Assembly (NCBI GenBank): GCA_019454105.1
Contig: CP075364.1
Coordinates: 499,362 to 563,361 of the forward strand
Origin: Fimbriimonadaceae bacterium
Lineage (GTDB): Bacteria > Armatimonadota > Fimbriimonadia > Fimbriimonadales > Fimbriimonadaceae
Direction: 5' to 3'
DNA length: 64,000 nt
A program made the position numbers and the translations under genes. This document shows, one piece after another, positions 25,819 through 33,695 of this stretch. The notes under the pieces were generated by a model. That model was not told the DNA's origin. It did not search any database and was given only the letters and a program-made list of their open reading frames with translations. Each line of letters begins with the position of its first letter. The stretch's first letter is position 1.

Positions 25819-26816
25819 CGCGCGAACTCTGTGGCTCGCCCCCACATCGAACCGACGATGTCGATCCACTCTCCTAGACAACCCAAAGGGGCCCTGCCTG
25901 CCAACCTCATCGTTACCTCATCGTAACTGTCGAAGTAGTCGGAGGATAGCATCATGAGGCAGATAAGTTGAGTAACTGCCGCCATTGCGCAAATGGCTGA
26001 AACACCGGCCAGAAGAAAACCTCCAGCAACTGCGACCATCGGGTTCGCAATCGATCCGAGTGCAACAGCCAGACTCGCTGCGGCGATTCCGTCCAGGGTC
26101 GCAGAGACCAAAGCTTTCAACGTTCTTCCGATTGTTGTGTCGGGCTCCCAATGGGAGAGAAGGAAGCTGGCCATGAACAGCAGGCCTGGCACCAAGAACT
26201 GGGCCACTTTGCCCGTCGGATCCACCCGGTTCACCGGGTCGTTGGCGCAGTAGACGTACCAGTTCGCCCCGTCCATGGCCGGGTCTTCGGAGAGGAACCG
26301 CCCGGTAGATGGCTCGTAGTAGCGGGCCCTCATGTAGACCAGCCCAGACTCGGCGTCCCGCCTGTGCTGGAGGCTCGCGCAATACCCTTGGTTCGGGCCG
26401 CTCCCGGACCGCACCTGGCCCCAGGCGTCGGACTTGCGCCTGGCGCCGAGCCCGAAGGCCGGGGCACCAGGCACGGCCATAAAAGAAGAGCCCGGAGCCT
26501 CGTCCTCAGCCCTGGCCACTTGGGCGACCATGTTCCCGTGCCCGTCGTACAAGGGGTAAGACCGCAATGTCTGCTCTCCCGCCAGGCCCATAGCGAGCAC
26601 CGTCTCGACCATGTCCCCGCCCCTCGCGCCAAGCGCGTAGCGGGTCACGTCCTTCCTCGTCCCCTCGCCGGCGTTGTGGGTCTTGTCGTCCTCAAAAGCC
26701 GCCTGCCCGTCGTGATAGTACCGCCACGTCGGCAGGTTGAGCGAATACGTGTCGTAGTAGCCCGAAACGGCCCCCTGGTCGTCCACTCGGCTGGTTTGAG
26801 GAGCGGCGCTGTCCAA
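25815..26816 (-). CDS. Rhs core with hydrophobic C-terminal domain (cassette 8)
   Basis: This 333-residue, 5'-truncated Rhs gene begins at a TTG just after hepT. The core resumes at DDQGAVSGYYDTYSLN and runs through YPLYDGHGNMVAQVARA, RRDAESGLVYMRARYYEPSTGRF and ANWYVYCANDPVNRVDPTGK, the Rhs core end where tips usually begin. The tip (~130 residues) is strongly hydrophobic (LVPGLLFMASFLLS, ASLAVALGSIANPMVAVAGGFLLAG). No nuclease motif is seen, and a membrane-active toxin is possible. The next gene overlaps its stop. Confidence 0.75.
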   Translation of the reverse strand: MDSAAPQTSRVDDQGAVSGYYDTYSLNLPTWRYYHDGQAAFEDDKTHNAGEGTRKDVTRYALGARGGDMVETVLAMGLAGEQTLRSYPLYDGHGNMVAQVARAEDEAPGSSFMAVPGAPAFGLGARRKSDAWGQVRSGSGPNQGYCASLQHRRDAESGLVYMRARYYEPSTGRFLSEDPAMDGANWYVYCANDPVNRVDPTGKVAQFLVPGLLFMASFLLSHWEPDTTIGRTLKALVSATLDGIAAASLAVALGSIANPMVAVAGGFLLAGVSAICAMAAVTQLICLMMLSSDYFDSYDEVTMRLAGRAPLGCLGEWIDIVGSMWGRATEFAR

Positions 26817-27158
26817 TCAGGACCGGCGTTCCTGCAAGCGTGCGACAGACTCAGACAGCACCGGAACGTCCTTAGTCAGGACTTCCCAAACGATTTCGTC
26901 CTTGATCCCGAAATAGGCGTGGACAAGGATGTCCCTCAATCCAGCGATCCTTCGCCAAGGCACGCTCGGTTCCTGGTCTCGGAGCTCTTGCGGCAGGCCC
27001 TTCACGGCCTCCCCGATCACGGTGAGGTGCCGTAGGCAAGCCTCGTGCAGAACGTCTTCGCCCACAAAGTCCTCATAGTCCTTCCCGTCCAGGGCCAGAC
27101 CCAACCGCTGGCAGCGCGACCTGATGTCGGCGAGATAGACGGCCGGGTCACGCGACAC
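26817..27158 (-). CDS. hepT: HepT-type HEPN toxin (DUF86)
   Basis: The 113-residue protein carries the HEPN ribonuclease motif RX4HXY as RDILVHAYFGI, the Tyr being the residue AMPylated by MntA in known pairs. GLPQELRDQEPSVPWRRIAGL immediately before it is typical (VPWRRIAGLRD). Its start overlaps the upstream mntA by 11 bases. It ends directly against cassette 8, so the module has been spliced into the Rhs array. Confidence 0.9.
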   Translation of the reverse strand: MSRDPAVYLADIRSRCQRLGLALDGKDYEDFVGEDVLHEACLRHLTVIGEAVKGLPQELRDQEPSVPWRRIAGLRDILVHAYFGIKDEIVWEVLTKDVPVLSESVARLQERRS

Positions 27159-27438
27159 GCACGGCCTCGCGCAGGGCCGACTCGCGGATCAGCGGGTGAA
27201 GAGTCTCCTCTTCGAGCAAGTCCACCTTCAAGCCCAGTTCGTCCTCGATCATGAAGAGCAGCCCGAAGAACGAGTCGGCCGTCGTCTTGCCCTTGAACCG
27301 GACGATCAGGTCGAGGTCGCTGTCGACCCGCCGCTGACCACGGGCAGTGCTGCCGAACACCCTGAGCTCTTCGACGCCGAGCGCGTCCAACCTGGGCGCA
27401 AGGCGCGCCAACCTTTCGCGCAGTTCCGCCAAATCCAC
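27148..27438 (-). CDS. mntA: MntA-type nucleotidyltransferase antitoxin
   Basis: The 96-residue minimal nucleotidyltransferase has the motif GSTARGQRRVDSDLDLIV (GSx10DxD). In characterised pairs it blocks HepT by adding AMP to the Tyr next to the HEPN active site. It is translated ahead of and overlapping hepT, the usual order. It follows a DUF433 gene and the wreck of its partner, so two toxin-antitoxin modules lie side by side. Confidence 0.9.
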   Translation of the reverse strand: MDLAELRERLARLAPRLDALGVEELRVFGSTARGQRRVDSDLDLIVRFKGKTTADSFFGLLFMIEDELGLKVDLLEEETLHPLIRESALREAVRVA

Positions 27439-27447
27439 TTCATTATT

Positions 27448-27591
27448 CTACTTCGAGGGCCGGTGCCCCCACTCGCCTTGCTCATGCTGCCTCCGCCGCG
27501 GATCCGGTTCGCGGCAAGCGGTGTCGTGGTCCGCCTCCGAGAGCACCGGGTCGGCGAGCCTCGAGACGCAGGCGTCCGACACGATCCTCAT
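27448..27591 (-). pseudogene. Truncated DUF5615-like (VapC45-type) toxin remnant
   Basis: The frame starts ATG at 27591, overlapping the DUF433 stop as ATGA, and stops after 47 codons. The beginning, MRIVSDACVSRLADPVLSEADHDT, resembles the start of DUF5615 proteins (MRIxxDxxxxxxVxxxLxxxGHDV), but the usual ~110-residue PIN-like domain is missing. The position after a DUF433 antitoxin is exactly where the toxin is expected. I infer a deletion that disabled it. Confidence 0.55.
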
Positions 27592-27827
27592 CCAGCGAGC
27601 CTGACAGGGTCGATCCGTTCGTTGGCCACGGCCCGCCGGGCGTAGGCGACACGGGCCAGCACGTCCTCGCGCCCGAGCCAGCCGTAGGCCGACAAGAGGT
27701 CGTCCACCGTGTCGTCCGCCTTGAGCATCGCCAAGACGTGCTCGACCGCGAGCCGCCGCGCCCGCACGACCGGCTTGCTGCCGAACACGTCCGGATCGAA
27801 CGTGATCCGCCTGCTCAGAGCGTCCAT
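27588..27827 (-). CDS. DUF433 antitoxin
   Basis: This 79-residue protein contains ITFDPDVFGSKPVVRARRLAVEHVLAML and ADDTVDDLLSAYGWLGREDV, the DUF433 pattern (DPxxxxGKPVIxGTRxxVxxVL), a winged-helix-like antitoxin family usually paired with DUF5615. Its partner just downstream is truncated, so this is probably an orphan antitoxin. Upstream, 27828-28107 contains no gene I can support. Confidence 0.82.
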   Translation of the reverse strand: MDALSRRITFDPDVFGSKPVVRARRLAVEHVLAMLKADDTVDDLLSAYGWLGREDVLARVAYARRAVANERIDPVRLAG

Positions 27828-28107
27828 GGACGGACTTTACCTTCGTCCGGGACCGTCAGAGAGCGTGCGGAACAAGCGGGGCAAAGCCCCTTCAAGGGAA
27901 GTACAGTCAAGAGGGCTAATCGCGACTGCCCCGGGGTTCCCGTTCAGCCGCCTCCTTCCCCCTTGGCAGTCCGGGCCATGGCGCGGAAGACGCGCGCCCT
28001 CCCACCCTGGGCTCCGGTCGCCAGTGACGTTTTGCTCGGACTTCACGGTACAAGGATTGTCAATTGTTAGTTTCGAGATGAACGGATGGAACATTAAACG
28101 AGATTTG

Positions 28108-28404
28108 CTAAGAGAAACCTAACCATTTGCGATCAACGACAAATGACAGAACTAGGAACACCAGTCCGAGAATTATGCTGACAATTGCTCCATATTTCGT
28201 GGACTTCACCCTAAAGAAACACCGTAACATCGGATCCAATCCGCAAGCGGAAAGGCCGAAAAATAGTGGATTTACAAAGCCCAGATGAGCCCCGAGTAAA
28301 CCAGTCATCACCATCGTAATCGCACAGGCAAGAGAGTAGCCGAGCCTTACTGCAGGCGTAGGTGAAGACGCACTTAGCTCCGCGTCATTCCGGGACAAGG
28401 CCAT
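28108..28404 (-). CDS. Candidate immunity membrane protein of Rhs cassette 7
   Basis: The product is about 98 residues, taken from the ATG at 28404, which gives a 20-base overlap with the Rhs stop; an ATG at 28419 is the alternative. Three hydrophobic segments are visible (YSLACAITMVMTGLLGAHLG, NPLFFGLSACG, YGAIVSIILGLVFLVLSFVV). No family is recognised. The DNA is visibly more AT-rich than the Rhs core. The proposed role, blocking the hydrophobic tip of cassette 7, rests on position. Confidence 0.55.
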   Translation of the reverse strand: MALSRNDAELSASSPTPAVRLGYSLACAITMVMTGLLGAHLGFVNPLFFGLSACGLDPMLRCFFRVKSTKYGAIVSIILGLVFLVLSFVVDRKWLGFS

Positions 28405-29182
28405 TAACCCATTGATCAAGCTCGGCCATTAAGAACGCCAGAAAGAACGTGTAGCCAACGTAGAAGCCAATCACGACGTTCAGTCTGCAGATCTCGAGCG
28501 CCGTCTGAGGCATTCCCTTCGCAGACTTGCCTTGACTAGCCACGAACGTCCTTACTAGATCGTCCGCAGCTTCAAGTGTCCATTGGGATACTCTTTGCGA
28601 GTTGAGGGCTCCAGTTACGATCCCAATGATGACAGCTTCTAGGAACTTGATACCATTTCTGATCGTGCTCGCACCTTCGCTTTGAGGGGCCCAGAGAACC
28701 AGGAAAAGCAAGAATGCTCCGAGGCCCCAACCGATAGCGTTCCTACCACTTGTGTCAAAGCTGCCGACCGGATCGTTCGTGCAGTACACGTACCAGTTAG
28801 CTCCGTCTCTCGCCGGGTCCTCGCTCACGAACCGCCCCGTCCAGGGCTCGTAGTACCGGGCCCGCATGTAGACCAGCCCAGACTCGGCGTCTCGGCGGTG
28901 CCCCAAGTTGGCGCAGTACCCCTGGTCCGGGCCGCTTCCGGACCGCACCTGGCCCCAGGTGTCGTACTTGCGCCTCGCCCCGAGTTCGAAGGCCGGGGCG
29001 CCAGGCACGGCCACGAAAGAACCGCCCGGCGCGTCGTCCTCGGCCCTGGCAACTTGGGCGACCATGTTCCCGTGCCCGTCGTACAAGGGGTAAGACCGCA
29101 CCGTCTGCTCTCCCGCCAGGCCCATGGAGAGCACGGTCTCGACCATGTCCCCGCCCCTCGCGCCAAGCGCGTACCGCGTCAC
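28385..29182 (-). CDS. 5'-truncated Rhs core with hydrophobic tip (cassette 7)
   Basis: Rhs similarity begins at DDKTHDPGAGTRKD (29227) directly after an in-frame TAG, so only internal starts such as GTG at 29182 are available. The core runs to NWYVYCTNDPVGSFDTSG. The tip (~125 residues) has two or three hydrophobic stretches (WGLGAFLLFLVLWAP, AVIIGIVTGAL, VVIGFYVGYTFFLAFLMAEL). The upstream half of the core was replaced by the HicBA module, so this copy is unlikely to be exported as it stands. Confidence 0.7.
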   Translation of the reverse strand: MTRYALGARGGDMVETVLSMGLAGEQTVRSYPLYDGHGNMVAQVARAEDDAPGGSFVAVPGAPAFELGARRKYDTWGQVRSGSGPDQGYCANLGHRRDAESGLVYMRARYYEPWTGRFVSEDPARDGANWYVYCTNDPVGSFDTSGRNAIGWGLGAFLLFLVLWAPQSEGASTIRNGIKFLEAVIIGIVTGALNSQRVSQWTLEAADDLVRTFVASQGKSAKGMPQTALEICRLNVVIGFYVGYTFFLAFLMAELDQWVNGLVPE

Positions 29183-29282
29183 GTCCTTCCTCGTCCCGGC
29201 GCCCGGGTCGTGGGTCTTGTCGTCCTAAAAACTGGCAAGCTAAAAGTCATGTGCCCCAAAAACATCGGCCTAGTGGCATTCG

Positions 29283-29510
29283 TCATGCGTCAAGGGCGTC
29301 AACGAACTCGTCCACCGTGGCACCCGCGAGCCGAACAAGGGCTCTGAGAGTGCCTCGGTCAAGCTCCCTATGGGCCGGCACCGAGAGCGTGGCGGACATT
29401 CCGGCCCGCACGAGGATCATGTGACTGCCCGATTGGCGGGCCATCGTCCAGCCCAACCTCTGGAACGCGGCCACGGCCTCGCGCCCACTACAAACCGGTA
29501 GCTTGCCCAT
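29283..29510 (-). CDS. hicA: HicA toxin
   Basis: This 75-residue double-stranded-RNA-binding-fold mRNA interferase has the active-site His in QSGSHMILVRAG and the flanking CSGREAVAAFQRLGWTMARQ typical of the family. Its start overlaps the hicB stop by one base (TGATG). It cleaves mRNA when free and is neutralised by HicB. Both genes sit inside a broken Rhs core. Confidence 0.9.
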   Translation of the reverse strand: MGKLPVCSGREAVAAFQRLGWTMARQSGSHMILVRAGMSATLSVPAHRELDRGTLRALVRLAGATVDEFVDALDA

Positions 29511-29731
29511 CAGGCCGCTACGGTCACGCGGCGGCGGACGACCCTCTCAGGCAGGCCGAGCTCCCGGCGTGCCGCAACGCACTCTCGGATGGCGTCGCGC
29601 ACGTTGGTCAAGGCTTCCTCCTCGGTCGAGCCTTCGCTCACACACCCAGGGATGCTCGGGCACTCGACCACCCACTTCCCGTCCTCACCTTCATAAATCT
29701 CCACCTCGTACTCGCGCTCCATGGGATTCAT
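29510..29731 (-). CDS. hicB: HicB antitoxin
   Basis: The 73-residue protein has the partial RNase H fold of HicB: YEVEIYEGEDGKWVVECPSIPGCVSEG (read as DGKWVVECPSIPGCVSEGST) and the TEEEALTNVRDAIRECVA helix. The C-terminal DNA-binding domain is short. The antitoxin gene precedes the toxin. The module lies between the Rhs motif DDQGA on one side and DDKTH on the other, replacing about 26 core codons. Confidence 0.9.
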   Translation of the reverse strand: MNPMEREYEVEIYEGEDGKWVVECPSIPGCVSEGSTEEEALTNVRDAIRECVAARRELGLPERVVRRRVTVAA

Positions 29732-29739
29732 ATTTTACC

Positions 29740-29970
29740 TAGTTCAAAATGGCCGAAGATGTCCGTCAATGCCCCCTGGTCGTCCATGTTGAACCCGAGC
29801 CCGATCCCCGTCACACGCCGCGCCCGCAGCCCGGCTGGCCCGGTAGCTGGTCACCGACCCGTCCGCGACCCCCTGCACGCTCTTCATCCGGTTCAGGTCG
29901 TCCCAACTGTGCTTGACCACGTTCTGGCTGTTCGCCAGGTGGTCGCCCCCCAGCCGGTTCCTGTCCATAG
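29740..29970 (-). pseudogene. Rhs core fragment interrupted by HicBA
   Basis: From 29970 the minus strand reads RNRLGGDHLANSQNVVKH, then DDLNRMKSVQGVADGSVTSY, a YD-repeat segment of the Y type. At the 20-bp junction motif (29822-29841) the frame is lost. The P-type core starts in another frame (RRVTGIGLGFNMDDQGA) and ends where the HicBA segment begins. The fragment is non-coding as it stands. Confidence 0.7.
29822..29841 (-). repeat. Rhs junction motif, copy 2
   Basis: This is the same 20-bp sequence as copy 1. It joins a Y-type core (…ADGSVTSYRA) to a P-type core, with a frame change. Confidence 0.75.
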
Positions 29971-29980
29971 CGCAAAAATT

Positions 29981-30229
29981 TCAGATTGTTCCTTTAGGGG
30001 TGCCGCTGTCAAGTCTCTCATCTTCGTTCTGGTTGTTCTTCGACGCACCCAAGAGCCGACCCAACGCCACGCCAATGCCACCACTGATGCCAGCACTAAC
30101 GGAGTTAGGAAGGCTAGGAAACAGGAAGTGAACGACTGCGCTTAAGGCGATAGTCATGAGCAACATAGCTAGTAGTATTAGGCCCCAGTCGTTTGGCCAC
30201 TTTACTGTCAGTCTAGGGTCAAGTCTCAC
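29981..30229 (-). CDS. Candidate immunity membrane protein of Rhs cassette 6
   Basis: The 82-residue protein starts with ATGA overlapping the Rhs stop. It has one strong membrane helix (LILLAMLLMTIALSAVVHFL) and a weaker second one rich in glycine (SVSAGISGGIGVALGRLLGA), then a charged tail. The glycine pattern resembles that of its neighbouring toxin-like tip. No family is recognised; the immunity role is inferred from the overlap. Confidence 0.6.
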   Translation of the reverse strand: MRLDPRLTVKWPNDWGLILLAMLLMTIALSAVVHFLFPSLPNSVSAGISGGIGVALGRLLGASKNNQNEDERLDSGTPKGTI

Positions 30230-31104
30230 GGATGGTAAACCCTCGGGTCTATGCCCTCGCCTTCAAAGCCCATTTCGACCAGAACCATGGCGATCATTCC
30301 CAGGTAGAACGAGGTAAAGAATCCAGTGAGGAAACCTATGCCGAAGCTCGCACCAATCGATCCGCCGGCGAAAGCCACACCAACTCCAATGCCAACGACA
30401 CCGATGAGTCCCTCACGGAATATCTTCGACATCACTCCGTTGTAGATCTCCAGCGCCGAGCCCTGAGCCTCCGGGATAAGTTCAGCAGCAAAGCCGCATG
30501 TCCATAGATATTCGCCAAGAGTAAGACCCAAGCCAATACCGATGCCTGCTGCGAGCGCATGTAGCGCAACCAATGCCCAATGTGCGGCTTTGCCGGTCGC
30601 ATCGACTTTGTTGACCGGATCGTTGTGGCAATACACGTACCAGTTCGCCCCGTCCATGGCCGGGTCTTCGCTGATGAACCGCCCCGTCCAGGGCTCGTAA
30701 TGCCTCGCCCTCATGTAGACTAGCCCAGACTCGGCGTCCCGCCTGTGCTGGAGGCAGGCGCAATAACTTTGCTCGGCGGGCCGGCCCTCGGTCCAGCGCA
30801 CCTGCCCCCAGGCGTCGTACTTGCGCCTCGCCCCGAGTTCGAAGGCCGCGGCCCCAGGCACGGCCATAAAAGAAGAGCCCGGAGCCTCGTCCTCAGCCCT
30901 GGCCACTTGGGCGACCATGTTCCCGTGGCCGTCATAGAGCGGATAAGACCGCACCGTCCGCTCCCCGGCCAGGCCCATGGAGAGCACCGTCTCCAACATG
31001 TCCCCGCCCCTCGCGCCAAGCGCGTGCCGCGTCACGACCTTCCTCGTCCCGGTTCCCGGGTCGCGGGTCTTGTCGTCCTCATAGGCAATGCGCCCGCCCT
31101 CCAT
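30226..31104 (-). CDS. Rhs core with glycine-zipper tip (cassette 6)
   Basis: The start at 31104 (ATG in GGTACCATGGAGGGC) is chosen because a matching start and leader occur in cassette 1. The core (YEDDKTRDPGTGTRK to NWYVYCHNDPVNKVDATGK) is intact over ~170 residues. The tip (~120 residues) is hydrophobic with GxxxG repeats: ALAAGIGIGLGLTLGEYL, GVVGIGVGVAFAGGSIGASF, GFLTGFFTSFYLG. Such patterns are found in pore-forming toxins and in RHS-linked membrane tips; this is only a structural resemblance. Confidence 0.72.
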   Translation of the reverse strand: MEGGRIAYEDDKTRDPGTGTRKVVTRHALGARGGDMLETVLSMGLAGERTVRSYPLYDGHGNMVAQVARAEDEAPGSSFMAVPGAAAFELGARRKYDAWGQVRWTEGRPAEQSYCACLQHRRDAESGLVYMRARHYEPWTGRFISEDPAMDGANWYVYCHNDPVNKVDATGKAAHWALVALHALAAGIGIGLGLTLGEYLWTCGFAAELIPEAQGSALEIYNGVMSKIFREGLIGVVGIGVGVAFAGGSIGASFGIGFLTGFFTSFYLGMIAMVLVEMGFEGEGIDPRVYHP

Positions 31105-31205
31105 GGTACCCCCCTTGGTCGGGCGCCTGGCAAAATGACGCCGCAGCGGCCCCAGACTGCGCCCAGACCCTGAGAGCCTCAACCCTGCGAGGGTTGAGGC
31201 ATCAA
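31105..31205 (-). repeat. Leader shared with cassette 1 (copy A), with perfect hairpin
   Basis: The stretch before the cassette 6 start matches the one before cassette 1 (38891-38990), including GCGCCCAGACCCTG and GGTTGAGGCA. Within it CCTCAACCC (31177-31185) and GGGTTGAGG (31191-31199) form a perfect 9-bp stem with a 5-base loop. Beyond the hairpin both copies share about 15 more bases and then diverge. It could be a cassette boundary or an expression leader. Confidence 0.55.
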
Positions 31206-31258
31206 TCCCGGTGACCCTCTCGGTGTCCTTCTTGCCAAAGCCAGTCCCTCATATAATC

Positions 31259-31675
31259 TTACCGCCCGTCCTCGGAGGCATCCAGTAGTTCCCTCATGTG
31301 CCTGTCACAACTGACGGCGTCATTAAGGGCTGCACTGTGCTTGGGATCCAGGCGCGCAGCAAGATTGCTTACTTCGGCCTCGGTTAACAGCTCGCTGTGC
31401 ATGAAGTAGGGCCTTGTTCGACTCACAACAAAGCGTCCCAGTGTCTTAGGAACCTGATCCAATGACAATGCGGCGAGGAGAAGCTTAGAGGCAATCCTGA
31501 AGAGCTCTACATCCTTTGGCGTGCAGGACCACTCTCGGTCTACAATTGTCTGCAGCTCGTGGACAGCAGGCCGCAATTCAGATCTCATGTACGACAACGC
31601 ATTCCTTGTCCGCATGTTGACCCACATCCTCCTCGGGAACATGTCACCTGCCATACATGGCCTCTTAATCGCCAA
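31259..31675 (-). CDS. Candidate immunity protein of Rhs cassette 5
   Basis: The 138-residue soluble protein overlaps the Rhs stop by 11 bases. It is mainly helical and charged (NALSYMRSELRPAVHELQTI, ELFRIASKLLLAALSLDQVP, EAEVSNLAARLDPKHSAALN), with no membrane segment and no recognised family. The DNA is more AT-rich than the core. Since the Rhs copy before it carries a frameshift, this gene may now stand alone. Confidence 0.55.
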   Translation of the reverse strand: MAIKRPCMAGDMFPRRMWVNMRTRNALSYMRSELRPAVHELQTIVDREWSCTPKDVELFRIASKLLLAALSLDQVPKTLGRFVVSRTRPYFMHSELLTEAEVSNLAARLDPKHSAALNDAVSCDRHMRELLDASEDGR

Positions 31676-32290
31676 ATACTGCTTCGAGCGAACCTATCCA
31701 CTCAAGCCCAAGGTCTATATCGTCAATCAGTGCACCGACTATTAAAACGTAGCCAAGAAATTTGTCAAGGGTTCCTCCGATCCTTGAACCCACCCTAACG
31801 ATTTTCTCTTTATACCGAAGCGATCGGAGACTCTTCAGCAAACCCCTAATCTCGTTACGATATTGTCGCTGCTGAGATTCCGGCCAACTTAGCGATCTTC
31901 CGGATTTGACCGACTGCTCTATGATCTCATCAAGCTGCGCCATATAGCGTGTGATGTTATCAATACGCGATAGCACTGCTTCGATCTCCCCCGATATGAA
32001 AAGGCCTAACAGGAACTTCAATAAGCCGACGACTGCTTGTTCTGCTAACCTGCCGTCCGGATCGACTTTGTTCACCGGGTCATTACCGCAGTAGACGTAC
32101 CAGTTGGCCCCGTCCATGGCCGGGTCTTCGGAGAGGAACCGCCCCGTCCAAGGCTCGTAGTACCGGGCCGCATGGAGACCAGCCCGGACTCCGCGTCCCG
32201 GCGGTGCTGGAGGCTCGCGCAGTGGCCCCGGTCGGCGGGCCGGCCCTCGGTCCACCTCACCTGCCCCCAGGCGCTGTGCTTGCGCGACGA
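31665..32290 (-). pseudogene. Frameshifted Rhs core with distinct tip (cassette 5)
   Basis: Core similarity begins abruptly at HSAWGQVRWTEGRPAD (~32290) and continues RRDAESGLVSM. One C is missing from the run near 32167 (GGGCCGCAT against GGGCCCGCAT in other copies), which shifts the frame. ARYYEPWTGRFLSEDPAMDG to NDPVNKVDPDG then continues in the new frame, into a ~125-residue tip with an amphipathic start (VVGLLKFLLGLFISGEIEAVL), a basic middle (RNEIRGLLKSLRSLRYKEKI) and a hydrophobic end. The copy cannot be translated as one protein. Confidence 0.7.
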
Positions 32291-32422
32291 TTGCTGGACG
32301 CGGAAGGAATGGAGCGAAGCGCACGCGGGCCTTACAGCGGCAACGACCAATCGTACCTTTTCAACTTGGCCAATGAGCATGGTGCAAGGGTTTGGATCCG
32401 AACGAGCAGGAAAACTCATTCA

Positions 32423-32755
32423 TCAATAGCGACGGCGCGCGTCATGGCTGAACGGCATCATGTCGTCAAGGTCAGTCGGAAAGCGGCTCAATCGTTTGAA
32501 CTGTCGGCGAGTCAGACTGAGTCCGGCGCTAGCATCGAGTCGTCGTCCGTTCCATGCGCTGTTCAAGTGGTCGTACAAATGGGCGATCCAACTTCTCATC
32601 GCCGCGTTCGAGTACACAGGCTCTCCCTCTGCGAGCGCCCCTTCCTGAACTCGTTCCAAATGTGCAAGAAGGTCGTCCAGATCACCACGCAGTTGTTGAA
32701 GCTCCATTAGCAGATAGGTCGAGCGCGCCCACTGGCGTACAGGATTATTTGGCAT
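32423..32755 (-). CDS. Candidate immunity protein of Rhs cassette 4
   Basis: The 110-residue soluble, helical protein (YLLMELQQLRGDLDDLLAHL, MRSWIAHLYDHLNSAWNGRR) overlaps the Rhs stop by 11 bases. No family is recognised. Its soluble nature matches cassette 4, whose tip also looks soluble. The role is inferred from the toxin-partner order. Confidence 0.58.
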   Translation of the reverse strand: MPNNPVRQWARSTYLLMELQQLRGDLDDLLAHLERVQEGALAEGEPVYSNAAMRSWIAHLYDHLNSAWNGRRLDASAGLSLTRRQFKRLSRFPTDLDDMMPFSHDARRRY

Positions 32756-33695
32756 TTTTCTTGTAGAGGTGTTCGAGCCAGCCTTTCATGTTGGACAAGT
32801 GTTTGTCGATCGCGTACTCATGGTGCGTAAGGGCTTTGTGGATGTGCAATATGATCTGATTCATCTCTCCTTCGTAGTCCCTCCATCTTCCTAGCTTCTT
32901 GAGCCCTCCTTTCGGAGTCGGAACGGAGTTCAAAGCATCAATGATCATCCTGGCCCGCCCATCGATTGCAGGGCCTCCAAAGGCAGTCACGAGAACATCC
33001 ATAAGTTCGACAAGAGAGTCCCAGTTGCCAGCCATCGCATGCATGAAGGCTTGCCTCATTGCGGCGGTGACCGAATCTCGGGAAAGCCCAGTCGAATCGG
33101 TCTCGTTCACCGGGTCGTTGGCGCAGTAGACGTACCAGTTCGCCCCGTCCATGGCCGGGTCTTCGCTGATGAACCGCCCCGTCCAGGGCTCGTAGTAGCG
33201 GGCCCGCATGTACACGAGGCCCGACTCGGCGTCCCGCCTGTGCTGGAGGCTCGCGCAATACCCTTGGTCGGCGGGTTGGCCCTCGGTCCAGCGCACCTGG
33301 CCCCAGGCGTCGTACTTGCGCCTGGCGCCGAGCTCGAACTGCGGGGCGCCGAGGACGCTGACGAAAGAACCGCCCGGAGCCTCGTCCTCAGCCCTGGCGA
33401 CCTGCCCGACCATCGAACCGTGTCCGTCGTAGAGCGGATAAGACCGCACCGTCTGCTCTCCCGCCAGGCCCATAGAGAGCACCGTCTCGACCATGTCGCC
33501 GCCCCTCGCCCCAAGGGCGTACCGCGTCACGTCCTTCCTCGTCCCGGTGCCCGGGTCGTGGGTCTTGTCGTCCTCAATCGGTGCCTGCCCGTCGTGATAG
33601 TACCGCCACGTGGGCCGGTTCAGCGAGTAGGTGTCGTAGTAGCCCGACACGGCCCCCTGGTCGTCCACGTTGAACCCGATCCCGATCCCCGTCAC
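32745..33695 (-). CDS. Rhs core with soluble His-containing tip (cassette 4)
   Basis: The 316-residue frame holds the longest P-type core (GFNVDDQGAVSGYYDTYSLN to NWYVYCANDPVNETDSTG). The tip (~115 residues) differs from the other tips in being soluble. It ends with IILHIHKALTHHEYAIDKHL, five His within 18 residues, reminiscent of a metal or nuclease site but not matching a family I can name. Upstream the frame is cut off by the junction motif at 33703. Confidence 0.72.
   Translation of the reverse strand: MTGIGIGFNVDDQGAVSGYYDTYSLNRPTWRYYHDGQAPIEDDKTHDPGTGTRKDVTRYALGARGGDMVETVLSMGLAGEQTVRSYPLYDGHGSMVGQVARAEDEAPGGSFVSVLGAPQFELGARRKYDAWGQVRWTEGQPADQGYCASLQHRRDAESGLVYMRARYYEPWTGRFISEDPAMDGANWYVYCANDPVNETDSTGLSRDSVTAAMRQAFMHAMAGNWDSLVELMDVLVTAFGGPAIDGRARMIIDALNSVPTPKGGLKKLGRWRDYEGEMNQIILHIHKALTHHEYAIDKHLSNMKGWLEHLYKKNAK

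Noticed and set aside
27837-28094. An 85-residue minus-strand frame between cassette 7 partner and DUF433
   Set aside because: There is no ribosome binding site or recognisable pattern, and it spans a composition change; treated as intergenic.
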